Positions 1-5,687 are shown, numbered from the stretch's first letter. The stretch is 6,574 nt of DNA from an uncultured Erysipelotrichaceae bacterium (GCA_902803275.1 CADCPE010000008.1:1-6574), one strand, 5' to 3'. Numbers and translations: made by a program. The notes: generated from the letters alone by a model not told the origin.

Positions 1-85
1 AAGGCTTACCTGATATATATCAGGTGGAAACGTAAAAGCAAACTTCTTAAGAAGCCCATAAGTCTTTAGCTTATGGGAGGTTCAC
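1..85 (+). mobile_element. Right end of an IS200/IS605-type element with omegaRNA-like hairpins (partial)
   Basis: Three consecutive hairpin-forming segments are visible. They are a perfect 18-nt palindrome at 8-25, a perfect 12-nt palindrome at 43-54 (CTTCTTAAGAAG), and an 8-bp stem with a 7-nt loop at 55-62/70-77 (CCCATAAG/CTTATGGG). The last is followed directly by GAGGTTCAC (77-85). A GC-closed hairpin running into an AGGTTCAC-like end is characteristic of the right ends of IS200/IS605 elements, where the 3' part of tnpB and the downstream structure form the omegaRNA that guides the TnpB nuclease. The frame starting at base 3 stays open to a TAA at 33-35, and the frame starting at base 1 stays open to a TAG at 67-69. 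Either could be the tail of tnpB, but too little coding sequence is present to decide. The left part of the element lies outside the window. The assignment rests on recognising the end structure, not on an alignment. Confidence 0.55.
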
Positions 86-234
86 AAGTGAAGCGTTAGG
101 AAACTGATCAGAGATATATCATCGTATGCGCAACGATCCGCCATTAAGGGCTTCTGCTTTGATTCTTAGACCTTTTTTTGAATTAATCTGAAGTTCGTTA
201 AACATGCGCAATAAGCAGGTTTTGGACAGTCCTT
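86..234. other. Intergenic region without a recognisable gene
   Basis: This segment lies between the transposon-like end and the stop codon of the minus-strand SIS gene. It contains a small hairpin at 121-137 (ATCGT/ACGAT with a 7-nt loop) and a T-run at 173-179 on the plus strand that has no strong stem in front of it. A short inverted repeat, GGAC-A-GTCC, lies at 224-232. No strong intrinsic terminator for the minus-strand operon is visible, because no hairpin here is followed by a T-run on that strand. No ORF with a ribosome binding site was seen. Confidence 0.5.
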
Positions 235-834
235 TCAACGTCTGTTAAGTCTTTCTCCGACTGCACCTTTAGGATGATTAAGTAGAAACTTCTCCTTGCT
301 GAAGTCTGTATATTTCATCAAGGCGATACAGATGGCATCAAACACGGCGATCACGCATAAGGTGCTTGCCGTTGCCAGCATGTCATATTCATCCGGTTCT
401 CTTTCGATCTTGACTTTAAGGAACAGATCACACTTTTCAGCCAGTATAGATCCTTCATTTTCCGAGACGGTAATGATGAAGGCTTTCTTGTCCCTGATGT
501 TGTCGATGAAGGAGACAAGCTCATCGGTATTTCCGCCTTTGGAAATGAAGATTACGATATCATCTTTCTGTACAACGCCCAGCGATCCGTGCACGGCATC
601 GCTCGGATTGAGGAAGACAGAAGGGATATCGATCACACTTAATGAATGTACGATCTTCCTGGCTGCCATCGCCGAAGTGCCGCAACCGGTAATGATGACC
701 TTGCCCGGACATTTTATGATCCTGTCTATTATCTTTTCCAGCACATCCTGGTCGATCGTTTCTTTGATTCTTTCGATCTGCTTTGCTTCAGCGTCTAAGG
801 TATGGTTTATGATCTTTCTGATATCCTGATTCAT
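235..834 (-). CDS. SIS-domain sugar-phosphate isomerase-like protein (KdsD/GutQ-like SIS domain, no CBS domains)
   Basis: This 199-aa protein is a single SIS (sugar isomerase) domain, predicted cytoplasmic. The phosphosugar-binding signature GCGTSAMAARK lies at residues 50-60, followed by NPSDAVHGSLG (76-86), which corresponds to the conserved His-Gly region of arabinose-5-phosphate isomerases. The Ser/Thr-rich SKGGNTDEL (98-106) occupies the usual phosphate-loop position. The C-terminal HPKGAVGERL (187-196) matches the HPGGALG-type motif of the KdsD/KpsF/GutQ group. Those enzymes are usually about 320 aa and carry two CBS domains, which are absent here. The reaction is probably aldose-ketose isomerisation of a phosphorylated sugar, but the substrate cannot be read from the sequence. 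The ATG (832-834) is preceded by a CAGGA ribosome binding site (843-847) inside the end of the MFS gene. The 4-nt gap to that gene implies one transcript and coupled translation. Confidence 0.85.
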   Translation of the reverse strand: MNQDIRKIINHTLDAEAKQIERIKETIDQDVLEKIIDRIIKCPGKVIITGCGTSAMAARKIVHSLSVIDIPSVFLNPSDAVHGSLGVVQKDDIVIFISKGGNTDELVSFIDNIRDKKAFIITVSENEGSILAEKCDLFLKVKIEREPDEYDMLATASTLCVIAVFDAICIALMKYTDFSKEKFLLNHPKGAVGERLNRR

Positions 835-838
835 GTTA

Positions 839-2041
839 TTATTCCTGAGCTAACTTTCTGTTTTGATAGATCATCATTGCCGAAGAGGCCAACGAGGCAA
901 ACAGGGCAATTATAAAGCATATGAGATAGGAGCCGCTCGTGTCGAAGATGAATCCGATCGATGTGATGATGGCTGAACGGGCGATATTTTCGCACAGTGA
1001 CAGTACGCTGTAGGCTTCCCCGTATTTCTCATCGCCGAAGAAGATCCTTATCGTCAAAGGTATGGCGACCTTGTTTACAGCGTAGCATGCTCCATAGAGG
1101 ATCCCGGCGATAAACAGCAAAGTCGCATTCTGCGGGATGAGAACGATCATCAGCAGTCCCGCAAAACTGATCATCATGAACGTCACAAAGGAAAAGAAGA
1201 CGCCTTTGCGGTCAATGCACAGGCCGATCAGAAACTTGAACAGGACATTTCCGACCATGGAAGCGGAAAGCAGGGCTGCGCCGTTTCCGGCACTCTGCTT
1301 CAGGCTTTCCACATAGCTAGGCAGGTATGAAGTCAGCGTAGTAACGCAGATCACCAGAAAAGCCGTTGCGACAAGCAGGATGAATGTTTCCCCCTTGAAG
1401 GAGAGTTCATAGCGTCCTTCATAGGAATCCTTTGTTTCGATATTGCCGCCATATCCGTAGGCTTTCATTTCAAGATCTTCCGGTCTAAACGGTATGAATA
1501 CTGCCGGCAGGGCTAAAAGCACCATGATGGCAATACAGATCAGATAAGCATTGGTGAAACCGTATCTTTCAAGGAACATCGATACGACCGGTGAGAACAG
1601 GGATCCCATGATTCCGGAGAAACTCATGATGATCCCGGAAATCGTTCCCCGGCGGGCCAGAAACCAGTTTCCTGTCAGCATCGTGATGATGACGTTGCTG
1701 GTACAGGCCAGTCCGATCCCCCTGAAGATGCCCATGATGTTTATCATCAGAAGGCTTCTGCTGGTTCCGATCGCATAACCGGAGACTGCCAGCAGTATGA
1801 TGCCGGCGATCATGACCGTCCTGTAGGAAACCTTTTTCAGGATCTTGACGATCAAAGGCGATGAAAAGCCCGTAGCCAGTCCGGCGATCGAGACGTGGAG
1901 GGTGGCATTGGCTTTTCCGGTGTTCAGGATCGTTGATAATGGCTGATAGAAAAGCCCATAGGTATTGGGGATACCGATAGTTGAACAGGCCAGCAGGCAC
2001 AGTACGAATACGATGAATCCATAGAAGAAATTCTTTCTCAT
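839..2041 (-). CDS. MFS transporter (OFA/monocarboxylate-porter-like)
   Basis: This is a 400-aa integral membrane protein of the major facilitator superfamily, about 12 hydrophobic helices in two halves. The halves are separated by a hydrophilic loop at roughly residues 186-218. NWFLARRGTISGI (125-137), in the first half, resembles the NWF-x-x-RRG segment found in oxalate/formate-antiporter and monocarboxylate-porter relatives. The second half contains a conserved-looking GLCIDRKG loop (273-280). I chose the ATG at 2041 because the first transmembrane helix begins a few residues later. A TTG at 2074 in the same frame would add 11 residues but has no Shine-Dalgarno sequence. The ATG itself has only a weak AGG very close upstream, so the start is uncertain. 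It is the first gene of a two-gene operon with the SIS isomerase, suggesting uptake of a sugar-related or organic-acid substrate that is then isomerised. The divergent two-component system may control it (inference). Confidence 0.85.
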   Translation of the reverse strand: MRKNFFYGFIVFVLCLLACSTIGIPNTYGLFYQPLSTILNTGKANATLHVSIAGLATGFSSPLIVKILKKVSYRTVMIAGIILLAVSGYAIGTSRSLLMINIMGIFRGIGLACTSNVIITMLTGNWFLARRGTISGIIMSFSGIMGSLFSPVVSMFLERYGFTNAYLICIAIMVLLALPAVFIPFRPEDLEMKAYGYGGNIETKDSYEGRYELSFKGETFILLVATAFLVICVTTLTSYLPSYVESLKQSAGNGAALLSASMVGNVLFKFLIGLCIDRKGVFFSFVTFMMISFAGLLMIVLIPQNATLLFIAGILYGACYAVNKVAIPLTIRIFFGDEKYGEAYSVLSLCENIARSAIITSIGFIFDTSGSYLICFIIALFASLASSAMMIYQNRKLAQE

Positions 2042-2100
2042 CAACCTAATCTTAACATGAAACAAGTTTCTCAATGCTAAAATAAGAAAGGTACATAAGT
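2042..2100. promoter_or_regulatory. Divergent intergenic region between the MFS operon and the sensor kinase
   Basis: Only 59 nt separate the two divergent start codons, so control regions for both operons must overlap here or extend into the coding sequences. A 12-nt inverted repeat GAAAC-AA-GTTTC lies at 2059-2070 and is a possible operator half-pair. The kinase has a clear ribosome binding site AAGAAAGG at 2084-2091, 9 nt before its ATG. No convincing sigma-A promoter that leaves room for that site was found on the plus strand. On the minus strand a TTATTTTAGCA segment (2085-2075) loosely resembles the element shared by the two downstream promoters. Confidence 0.35.
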
Positions 2101-3801
2101 ATGCTGAAGAGGAAACTTCTCATCATGAATATCGCCATCATTACGCTGACTCTGGCGTTCATAGCTTTTTCTTCGATCAGAGAGCTGCAGCGTCTGATGT
2201 TCAAGGAAAACACCCTTTCCTACAACAACCTTATCCTGCAGGATGTGAATGAGCTGCAGGATATCTTTGATTCTTCCGAAGACAAAGTGCTGACGATCTG
2301 TTCAAACAAGGAACTTCATGAACTTCTGGAAACAGATGAACTCAGGTACAGGGAGATCAGCGAAGCTGCCGCATCATTAAGGCTGGCTGTCGGTGTAGAT
2401 GATGTTCTGATACTGCCTGTTCATGAAGATGATATCTATTACCCTAATTCAATGAACAATGGCTATACCATGGCGGAAGAAGGCCTGTTTGATTATGATA
2501 TCGCAAACAAGTATACCTGGATCTGCCGTCCGGACAATAAAGACTGTATCAGGGTATACAGACCGATGTTTTCCCTGAACGATCTGAGCAGGATCGTGGC
2601 GATCGTTTCCGTTGATTACAACATGCCAAGGATCGTCGACATGGTGTATTCTTTCGGCAGCGGTGAAAACATGAAAGGCAAGATGTTTTTCCTGGATGAA
2701 AACAACAACTATATCCTGCCTTATCACTATTCAGGCGAACTTGAGATCACCGAAGAAAGAGAAACGATCTCCTACGATACCCTGCCGACAAGGAATGCGA
2801 CCTATACACTTGTCCACACCTTCAGAAACAACGGCTGGAAACTGGCGGCCTTGGTAGAGGGCTCATCATTGTATGTCGACTCATCAAACCGCATCAGTTT
2901 CATCATCCTGCTGACGCTGACGATGGAGCTGCTTGGCATAATACTGACCGTCTATTTCACTGACAGACTGACAAAGCCGATCGTTTCCCTGTCCGATAAT
3001 ATGAACAAGGCAGCGGAAAGCGAGACCTATAAGCACATCGATGTTCCGGAAAATGTGACCAGAGAAGTCAAGAATCTTTACGACAGCTACAACAAGCTGG
3101 CCGATGAAGTAAACAATTCCATCAGGAACATCAAGGAGTTTTCCGAGAAGGAAGTGGAGAATCAGTTCATGCTGCTGCAGGCGCAGATCAATCCGCATTT
3201 CCTTTACAATACCCTGTCGACCGTTTCCTGGATGGCTGCCAATCATCAGGATGACGATATCCAGAAGATCGTGATGGATCTCGTGAATCTGTTCAGGATC
3301 TCGCTTAACAGCGGCAAGCCGATGATCCCTTTACAGAAGGAGTTTGATCATGTGCGTTCATATCTGGAGATCATGAAATACCGCTATCCTGACAGCTATG
3401 ATGTGGAATACGATATAGCCGACAATACCAGAGATCTTATTGTCGTCAAGCAGATCCTGCAGCCGCTGGCGGAAAACGCCCTGACTCACGGTTTTCTGGA
3501 GAACGATGTCAGAGGGCATATCAGTATCAGATCATATATTGAAAAAGATCATCTTATCCTCAGTATGAGCAATAACGGAACAAAGGCTGATCTTAAGATA
3601 ATTGAAAAACTGCTCAACGGCGATGAAGAGCTGGCCAAGAAACACTATGGCATCAGAAACGTCAATGATCGACTGAAGATGTACTACGGTCAGGACAGCG
3701 GTCTTTCATATAAAGTAAAAAACGGCATGACGACCGTTAAGATAAGACTGCCGCTGGAGAAGACCAGGGAGGGCATAGATGAACAGAGTAGTAATAGCTG
3801 A
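2101..3801 (+). CDS. Sensor histidine kinase, YesM/LytS-YehU class, with an extracellular sensor domain
   Basis: This is a 566-aa inner-membrane kinase that should phosphorylate the response regulator encoded immediately downstream. Domain order: transmembrane helix 1 at about 7-24; an extracytoplasmic sensor region at about 25-264 (dCache-like by size and position; inferred); transmembrane helix 2 at about 265-286; a HAMP-like linker at about 287-340; then the His_kinase (PF06580-type) and ATPase domains. The phospho-acceptor is His366 in QINPHFLYNTL (363-373). The N-box is QPLAENALTHG (454-464, Asn459). The G1 box reads MSNNGT (489-494), where most relatives have DNG, so the usual Asp is Asn491. 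The C-terminal GIRNVNDRLKMYYG (517-530) is typical of the YesM group. ATG 2101 follows the AAGAAAGG site at 9 nt spacing. The 3' end overlaps the regulator gene by 23 nt. The ligand is unknown; YesM-type kinases often govern carbohydrate or peptide transport loci. Confidence 0.93.
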   Translation: MLKRKLLIMNIAIITLTLAFIAFSSIRELQRLMFKENTLSYNNLILQDVNELQDIFDSSEDKVLTICSNKELHELLETDELRYREISEAAASLRLAVGVDDVLILPVHEDDIYYPNSMNNGYTMAEEGLFDYDIANKYTWICRPDNKDCIRVYRPMFSLNDLSRIVAIVSVDYNMPRIVDMVYSFGSGENMKGKMFFLDENNNYILPYHYSGELEITEERETISYDTLPTRNATYTLVHTFRNNGWKLAALVEGSSLYVDSSNRISFIILLTLTMELLGIILTVYFTDRLTKPIVSLSDNMNKAAESETYKHIDVPENVTREVKNLYDSYNKLADEVNNSIRNIKEFSEKEVENQFMLLQAQINPHFLYNTLSTVSWMAANHQDDDIQKIVMDLVNLFRISLNSGKPMIPLQKEFDHVRSYLEIMKYRYPDSYDVEYDIADNTRDLIVVKQILQPLAENALTHGFLENDVRGHISIRSYIEKDHLILSMSNNGTKADLKIIEKLLNGDEELAKKHYGIRNVNDRLKMYYGQDSGLSYKVKNGMTTVKIRLPLEKTREGIDEQSSNS

Positions 3802-4810
3802 TGATGAAAAACTCTCCTTGAACGGGATCGCTTCGATCGTCAGCGGGACAGAAGGTTTTGAGATAGCCGGCCTTGCGGGCAACGGTCTGCAGGCTTTTGA
3901 ACTGGTCAAAACAGAAAAGCCCGACATCCTGATCACCGATATAAGGATGCCGCAGAAGGACGGCATCTGGCTGATCGAACAGATCGATGAAACAGGCCTG
4001 AACCTGCCGGTGATCGTCATCTCGGCTTATGATGATCAGAAATACATCAAAACAGCCATTCGCAGCAGAAATGTCTATGACTATCTTTTAAAGCCTTTTT
4101 TGAAAGAGGAACTGCAGGACACTTTAAAAAGCATCCTCAGCTATCATAAACACAATCTTGAAACAAAGAGTGATGATATCGGCATCGGCAATCTGCATAA
4201 GGCCATATCTTCCAATGATTTTTCATTGATCGAAAAGCAGCTTGATGACTATTTTGCAAGCAATAACGAGAACATCAATGATCTGAAAAACCGCATCTAC
4301 GGATGGATCATGTATGTGGATCATGGTGTATTTCCTGTTGGCCGTTCGATACCTCTTTATACCCGCAACGCCATGAAAGAGGTATATGAAAGCACAGACA
4401 AAAAGCAGTTAAAAGAAGTAGTGCGCAGCTATCTGAAAGAGTGCTGTGAAAGGTATGTGGGTGATGAAGAGATAACCCAGATCGTCAGCGAATGCCTGAG
4501 GATCATCCACAAGGAGATGGCCAACAGCGAGCTGAATGTGAACTATTGTGCCTATAAGCTGAATGTTACGCCTAACTATCTGTCAAACCGCTTTTCCAGA
4601 GACATGCAGCAGAGCTTCTCCTTGTATCTGAATAACCTGAGAATGGAAAAGGCGAAGGAGCTTTTAGGCAATCTGAGCCTGAAGATCTATGAAATAGCTG
4701 GCCTGGTCGGTTTCTCCGATGTGGCTTACTTCAACAGAGTCTTCAAAGATAAATACAGCATTACACCGAAACAATATAGGCAGAATATGATCGGCGAAGA
4801 GGAAAACTGA
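3779..4810 (+). CDS. Response regulator, REC plus AraC-type HTH (YesN-like)
   Basis: This is a 343-aa cytoplasmic DNA-binding regulator, the cognate partner of the overlapping kinase. The receiver domain (about 1-120) has the acidic pair Asp8-Asp9, phospho-acceptor Asp54 in LITDIRMP, Ser82 in VISAY, and Lys105 in LLKPF; all the canonical residues are present. A linker of about 120 residues follows, and then an AraC-family double helix-turn-helix at about 240-335. That domain includes LNVTPNYLSNRF (261-272) and the family signature IYEIAGLVGFSDVAYFNRVF (303-322) ending in TPKQYR. ATG 3779 has a strong GGGAGGG ribosome binding site (3767-3773) at 5 nt spacing, inside the kinase gene, so the two are translationally coupled. 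Likely targets are the flanking transport operons (inference). No terminator follows directly: the transcript would run on into the structured RNA and stop at 4987-5015. Confidence 0.95.
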   Translation: MNRVVIADDEKLSLNGIASIVSGTEGFEIAGLAGNGLQAFELVKTEKPDILITDIRMPQKDGIWLIEQIDETGLNLPVIVISAYDDQKYIKTAIRSRNVYDYLLKPFLKEELQDTLKSILSYHKHNLETKSDDIGIGNLHKAISSNDFSLIEKQLDDYFASNNENINDLKNRIYGWIMYVDHGVFPVGRSIPLYTRNAMKEVYESTDKKQLKEVVRSYLKECCERYVGDEEITQIVSECLRIIHKEMANSELNVNYCAYKLNVTPNYLSNRFSRDMQQSFSLYLNNLRMEKAKELLGNLSLKIYEIAGLVGFSDVAYFNRVFKDKYSITPKQYRQNMIGEEEN

Positions 4811-4820
4811 AAGATAGTAT

Positions 4821-4851
4821 TTTACAAAGCGAAAAAGGAAAGTGCTATATT
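4821..4851 (+). promoter_or_regulatory. Candidate sigma-A promoter P1 for the structured RNA
   Basis: A -35 box TTTACA (4821-4826) and an extended -10 TGC-TATATT (4843-4851) are separated by 19 nt, longer than ideal but compensated by the TG extension. Transcription would begin near 4858. The -35 box is embedded in AAGATAGTATTTTACAA (4811-4827), which recurs with two substitutions and one extra T at promoter P2 (5043-5060). The promoter begins 10 nt after the response regulator stop codon. Confidence 0.5.
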
Positions 4852-4857
4852 ATTGTT

Positions 4858-5015
4858 GATGAGCATGACTGAAAAGGAAATGGTTAGGAAACAGTCTGAC
4901 TGTTGCTGTAAAAGAATATTCGTGAAAGACCGGATCACTTTCAGGGTGCTGTTTTAGACTTTTGCTTCATCAGAATAGCATTATGGATCCGGGAACTGTT
5001 TCCGGATTTTTATTT
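4858..5015 (+). ncRNA. Candidate structured RNA: attenuator/riboswitch-like leader or small RNA
   Basis: The stretch from the predicted P1 start to an intrinsic terminator is rich in complementary segments. The ends close on each other: TGATGA (4857-4862) plus GCA (4863-4865) pairs with TGC (4963-4965) and TCATCA (4967-4972), with one bulged T. Inside are GACTG/CAGTC (4867-4871/4892-4896) and a competing inverted repeat AACAGTC-T-GACTGTT (4890-4904). There is also a hairpin TGAAAG/CTTTCA (4923-4928/4938-4943) with a 9-nt loop. That loop contains CCGGATC (4930-4936), which is complementary to the terminator's 5' arm (4986-4992) and could prevent terminator formation. An outer pair TGCTAT/ATAGCA (4843-4848/4975-4980) would exist only in transcripts reading through from the two-component operon. 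No known RNA family is firmly recognised. AAAAGG-AA (4872-4879) and GCTGTAA (4905-4911) recall pieces of the cobalamin riboswitch core, but other hallmarks are lacking. Confidence 0.42.
4985..5015 (+). terminator. Rho-independent terminator
   Basis: The 9-bp stem ATCCGGGAA/TTTCCGGAT (4987-4995/4999-5007, one G-U pair) has a 3-nt CTG loop and runs into ATTTTTATTT. It ends the structured RNA and is also the first terminator seen after the kinase-regulator operon. Its 5' arm can alternatively pair with the upstream loop at 4930-4936. Confidence 0.85.
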
Positions 5016-5053
5016 GTCTGAATCATGGAAAATCCCCAGAAAAAGCTAATATT

Positions 5054-5082
5054 TTTACAAGAAAAGTGTAGGAATGTCTAAT
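5054..5082 (+). promoter_or_regulatory. Sigma-A promoter P2 of the hydrolase-ABC operon
   Basis: The -35 box TTTACA (5054-5059) and -10 box TCTAAT (5077-5082) each match the consensus at 5 of 6 positions, with the optimal 17-nt spacer. The start site would fall near 5089, giving a leader of about 47 nt before the ATG at 5136. The upstream element AAGCTAATATTTTTACAA (5043-5060) is nearly the same as the one at P1. Direct repeats AGAAAAAG/AGAAAAG (5038-5045, 5060-5066) lie 22 bp apart, a two-turn spacing that would suit an AraC-type regulator but is also low-complexity sequence. Confidence 0.65.
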
Positions 5083-5087
5083 TTAAA

Positions 5088-5101
5088 TGTTAACGCTTTC
5101 A
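5088..5101 (+). promoter_or_regulatory. CcpA catabolite-responsive element (cre)
   Basis: TGTTAACGCTTTCA matches the cre consensus TGWNANCGNTNWCA at every defined position. It overlaps the predicted P2 start site (about 5089), a location where CcpA normally represses. Expression of the hydrolase-ABC operon is therefore expected to fall when a preferred sugar is available. Confidence 0.8.
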
Positions 5102-5135
5102 TTTAGAATTAAAGTAAGGAAAGAAGGACATAACA

Positions 5136-5642
5136 ATGAGCAAGATTAAAAACGAAGCGCATGTAACGGATGATGCTGTCGTCAATGTCAGAAGAGCAGC
5201 TATCGAACAGCGTGGAAGATGGGCTGCAGGTTTCTACAAGGAAGCCAAAGAACAGGGTATCGATCTGGAACCGATCATGAGGTCTGCGATCCATAAGATC
5301 GGTCTTGCTTCAGGTGAAAAGGAAAAGAAGGACTTTGAAGGCAAGGATCTCAATGCCGAGACATATGCCAGGTATTTTACTTCCAAGGCTCAGTCAAATA
5401 CTTTTGAAAAGAAGCTTGTCAGTGCCAACGAGGATGAAGCAGTCGTTACACTGAACTACTGCGCACTGCTGTCAGCCTGGCAGAAGATGGGCTTAAGCGA
5501 TGAAGAGTGCGCTCTGATGTGCGATATCGCCATGGAAGGCGATCGCGGCATTGCGGAAGGTGTCGGACTTGATTTCGATCTGGAGGGATCACTGGCCGAT
5601 GGCTGTGAGTGCTGCACACTTCGCTACAAGACAAGAAAATAG
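5136..5642 (+). CDS. L-2-amino-thiazoline-4-carboxylic acid hydrolase-like protein
   Basis: This 168-aa soluble protein has no signal peptide or membrane segment. It resembles the ATC-hydrolase family (PF14196-type), named after the Pseudomonas enzyme that opens the thiazoline ring of L-2-amino-thiazoline-4-carboxylate on the route to L-cysteine. The resemblance is in an N-terminal helical part with RGRWAAGFYKEAKEQG (26-41), a central NYCALLSAWQKMGLSDEECALMCD stretch (107-130), and a Gly-Cys-rich end ADGCECCTLRY (154-164). Cysteines at 109, 125, 129, 157, 159 and 160 and Asp136 are candidates for catalysis or metal binding. Many members of this family in Bacillota have no proven substrate, so the true reaction may differ. 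ATG 5136 follows AAGAAGGA (5121-5128) at 7 nt spacing. It is the first gene of the operon with the downstream solute-binding protein, under P2 and the cre site. Confidence 0.72.
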   Translation: MSKIKNEAHVTDDAVVNVRRAAIEQRGRWAAGFYKEAKEQGIDLEPIMRSAIHKIGLASGEKEKKDFEGKDLNAETYARYFTSKAQSNTFEKKLVSANEDEAVVTLNYCALLSAWQKMGLSDEECALMCDIAMEGDRGIAEGVGLDFDLEGSLADGCECCTLRYKTRK

Positions 5643-5645
5643 GTC

Positions 5646-5667
5646 TTTACAGCGCAAGGCTGTTAAA
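5646..5667 (+). other. Intercistronic hairpin between the hydrolase and solute-binding genes
   Basis: TTTACAGC (5646-5653) can pair with GCTGT-T-AAA (5659-5667) around a GCAAG loop, with one bulged T. No T-run follows, so this is not a terminator. Its place just ahead of the ribosome binding site of the solute-binding gene fits a processing or mRNA-stabilising element, which often raises binding-protein yield above that of other operon members. The role is inferred. Confidence 0.4.
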
Positions 5668-5687
5668 CAATAGAAAAAGGAGAAAAC

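Noticed and set aside
173..179. T-run on the plus strand as an intrinsic terminator for the transposon-like transcript.
   Set aside because: No stable stem lies directly before the T-run.
296..829. Long plus-strand open frame antisense to the SIS gene.
   Set aside because: It is a shadow of the well-supported SIS gene, with no recognisable domain.
2042..2074. TTG start at 2074 for the MFS transporter.
   Set aside because: There is no Shine-Dalgarno sequence upstream, and the 11 extra residues precede a natural N-terminus just before the first helix. Not excluded, because the ATG also has a weak site.
2075..2083. Extended -10 box TGC-TAAAAT as promoter for the sensor kinase.
   Set aside because: Transcription would start near 2090, removing or truncating the ribosome binding site at 2084-2091, and there is no properly spaced -35 box.
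2884..3246. Minus-strand open frame inside the kinase gene; similar ones lie inside the MFS, regulator, hydrolase and binding-protein genes.
   Set aside because: These are antisense or out-of-frame to strongly supported coding sequences, and their translations show no family motifs.
95..4892. The 10-mer GTTAGGAAAC occurs at 95-104 and again at 4883-4892, both inside hairpin-rich intergenic DNA.
   Set aside because: Several shared 10-mers are expected by chance in a window of this size, and the flanking sequences do not align.
4938..4957. TCAGGGTGCTG as the T-box sequence of a T-box riboswitch.
   Set aside because: It lacks the UGGN bulge and the ACCGCG part of the T-box, no stem I features were found, and the downstream gene is not tRNA- or amino-acid-biosynthesis-related in the usual way.
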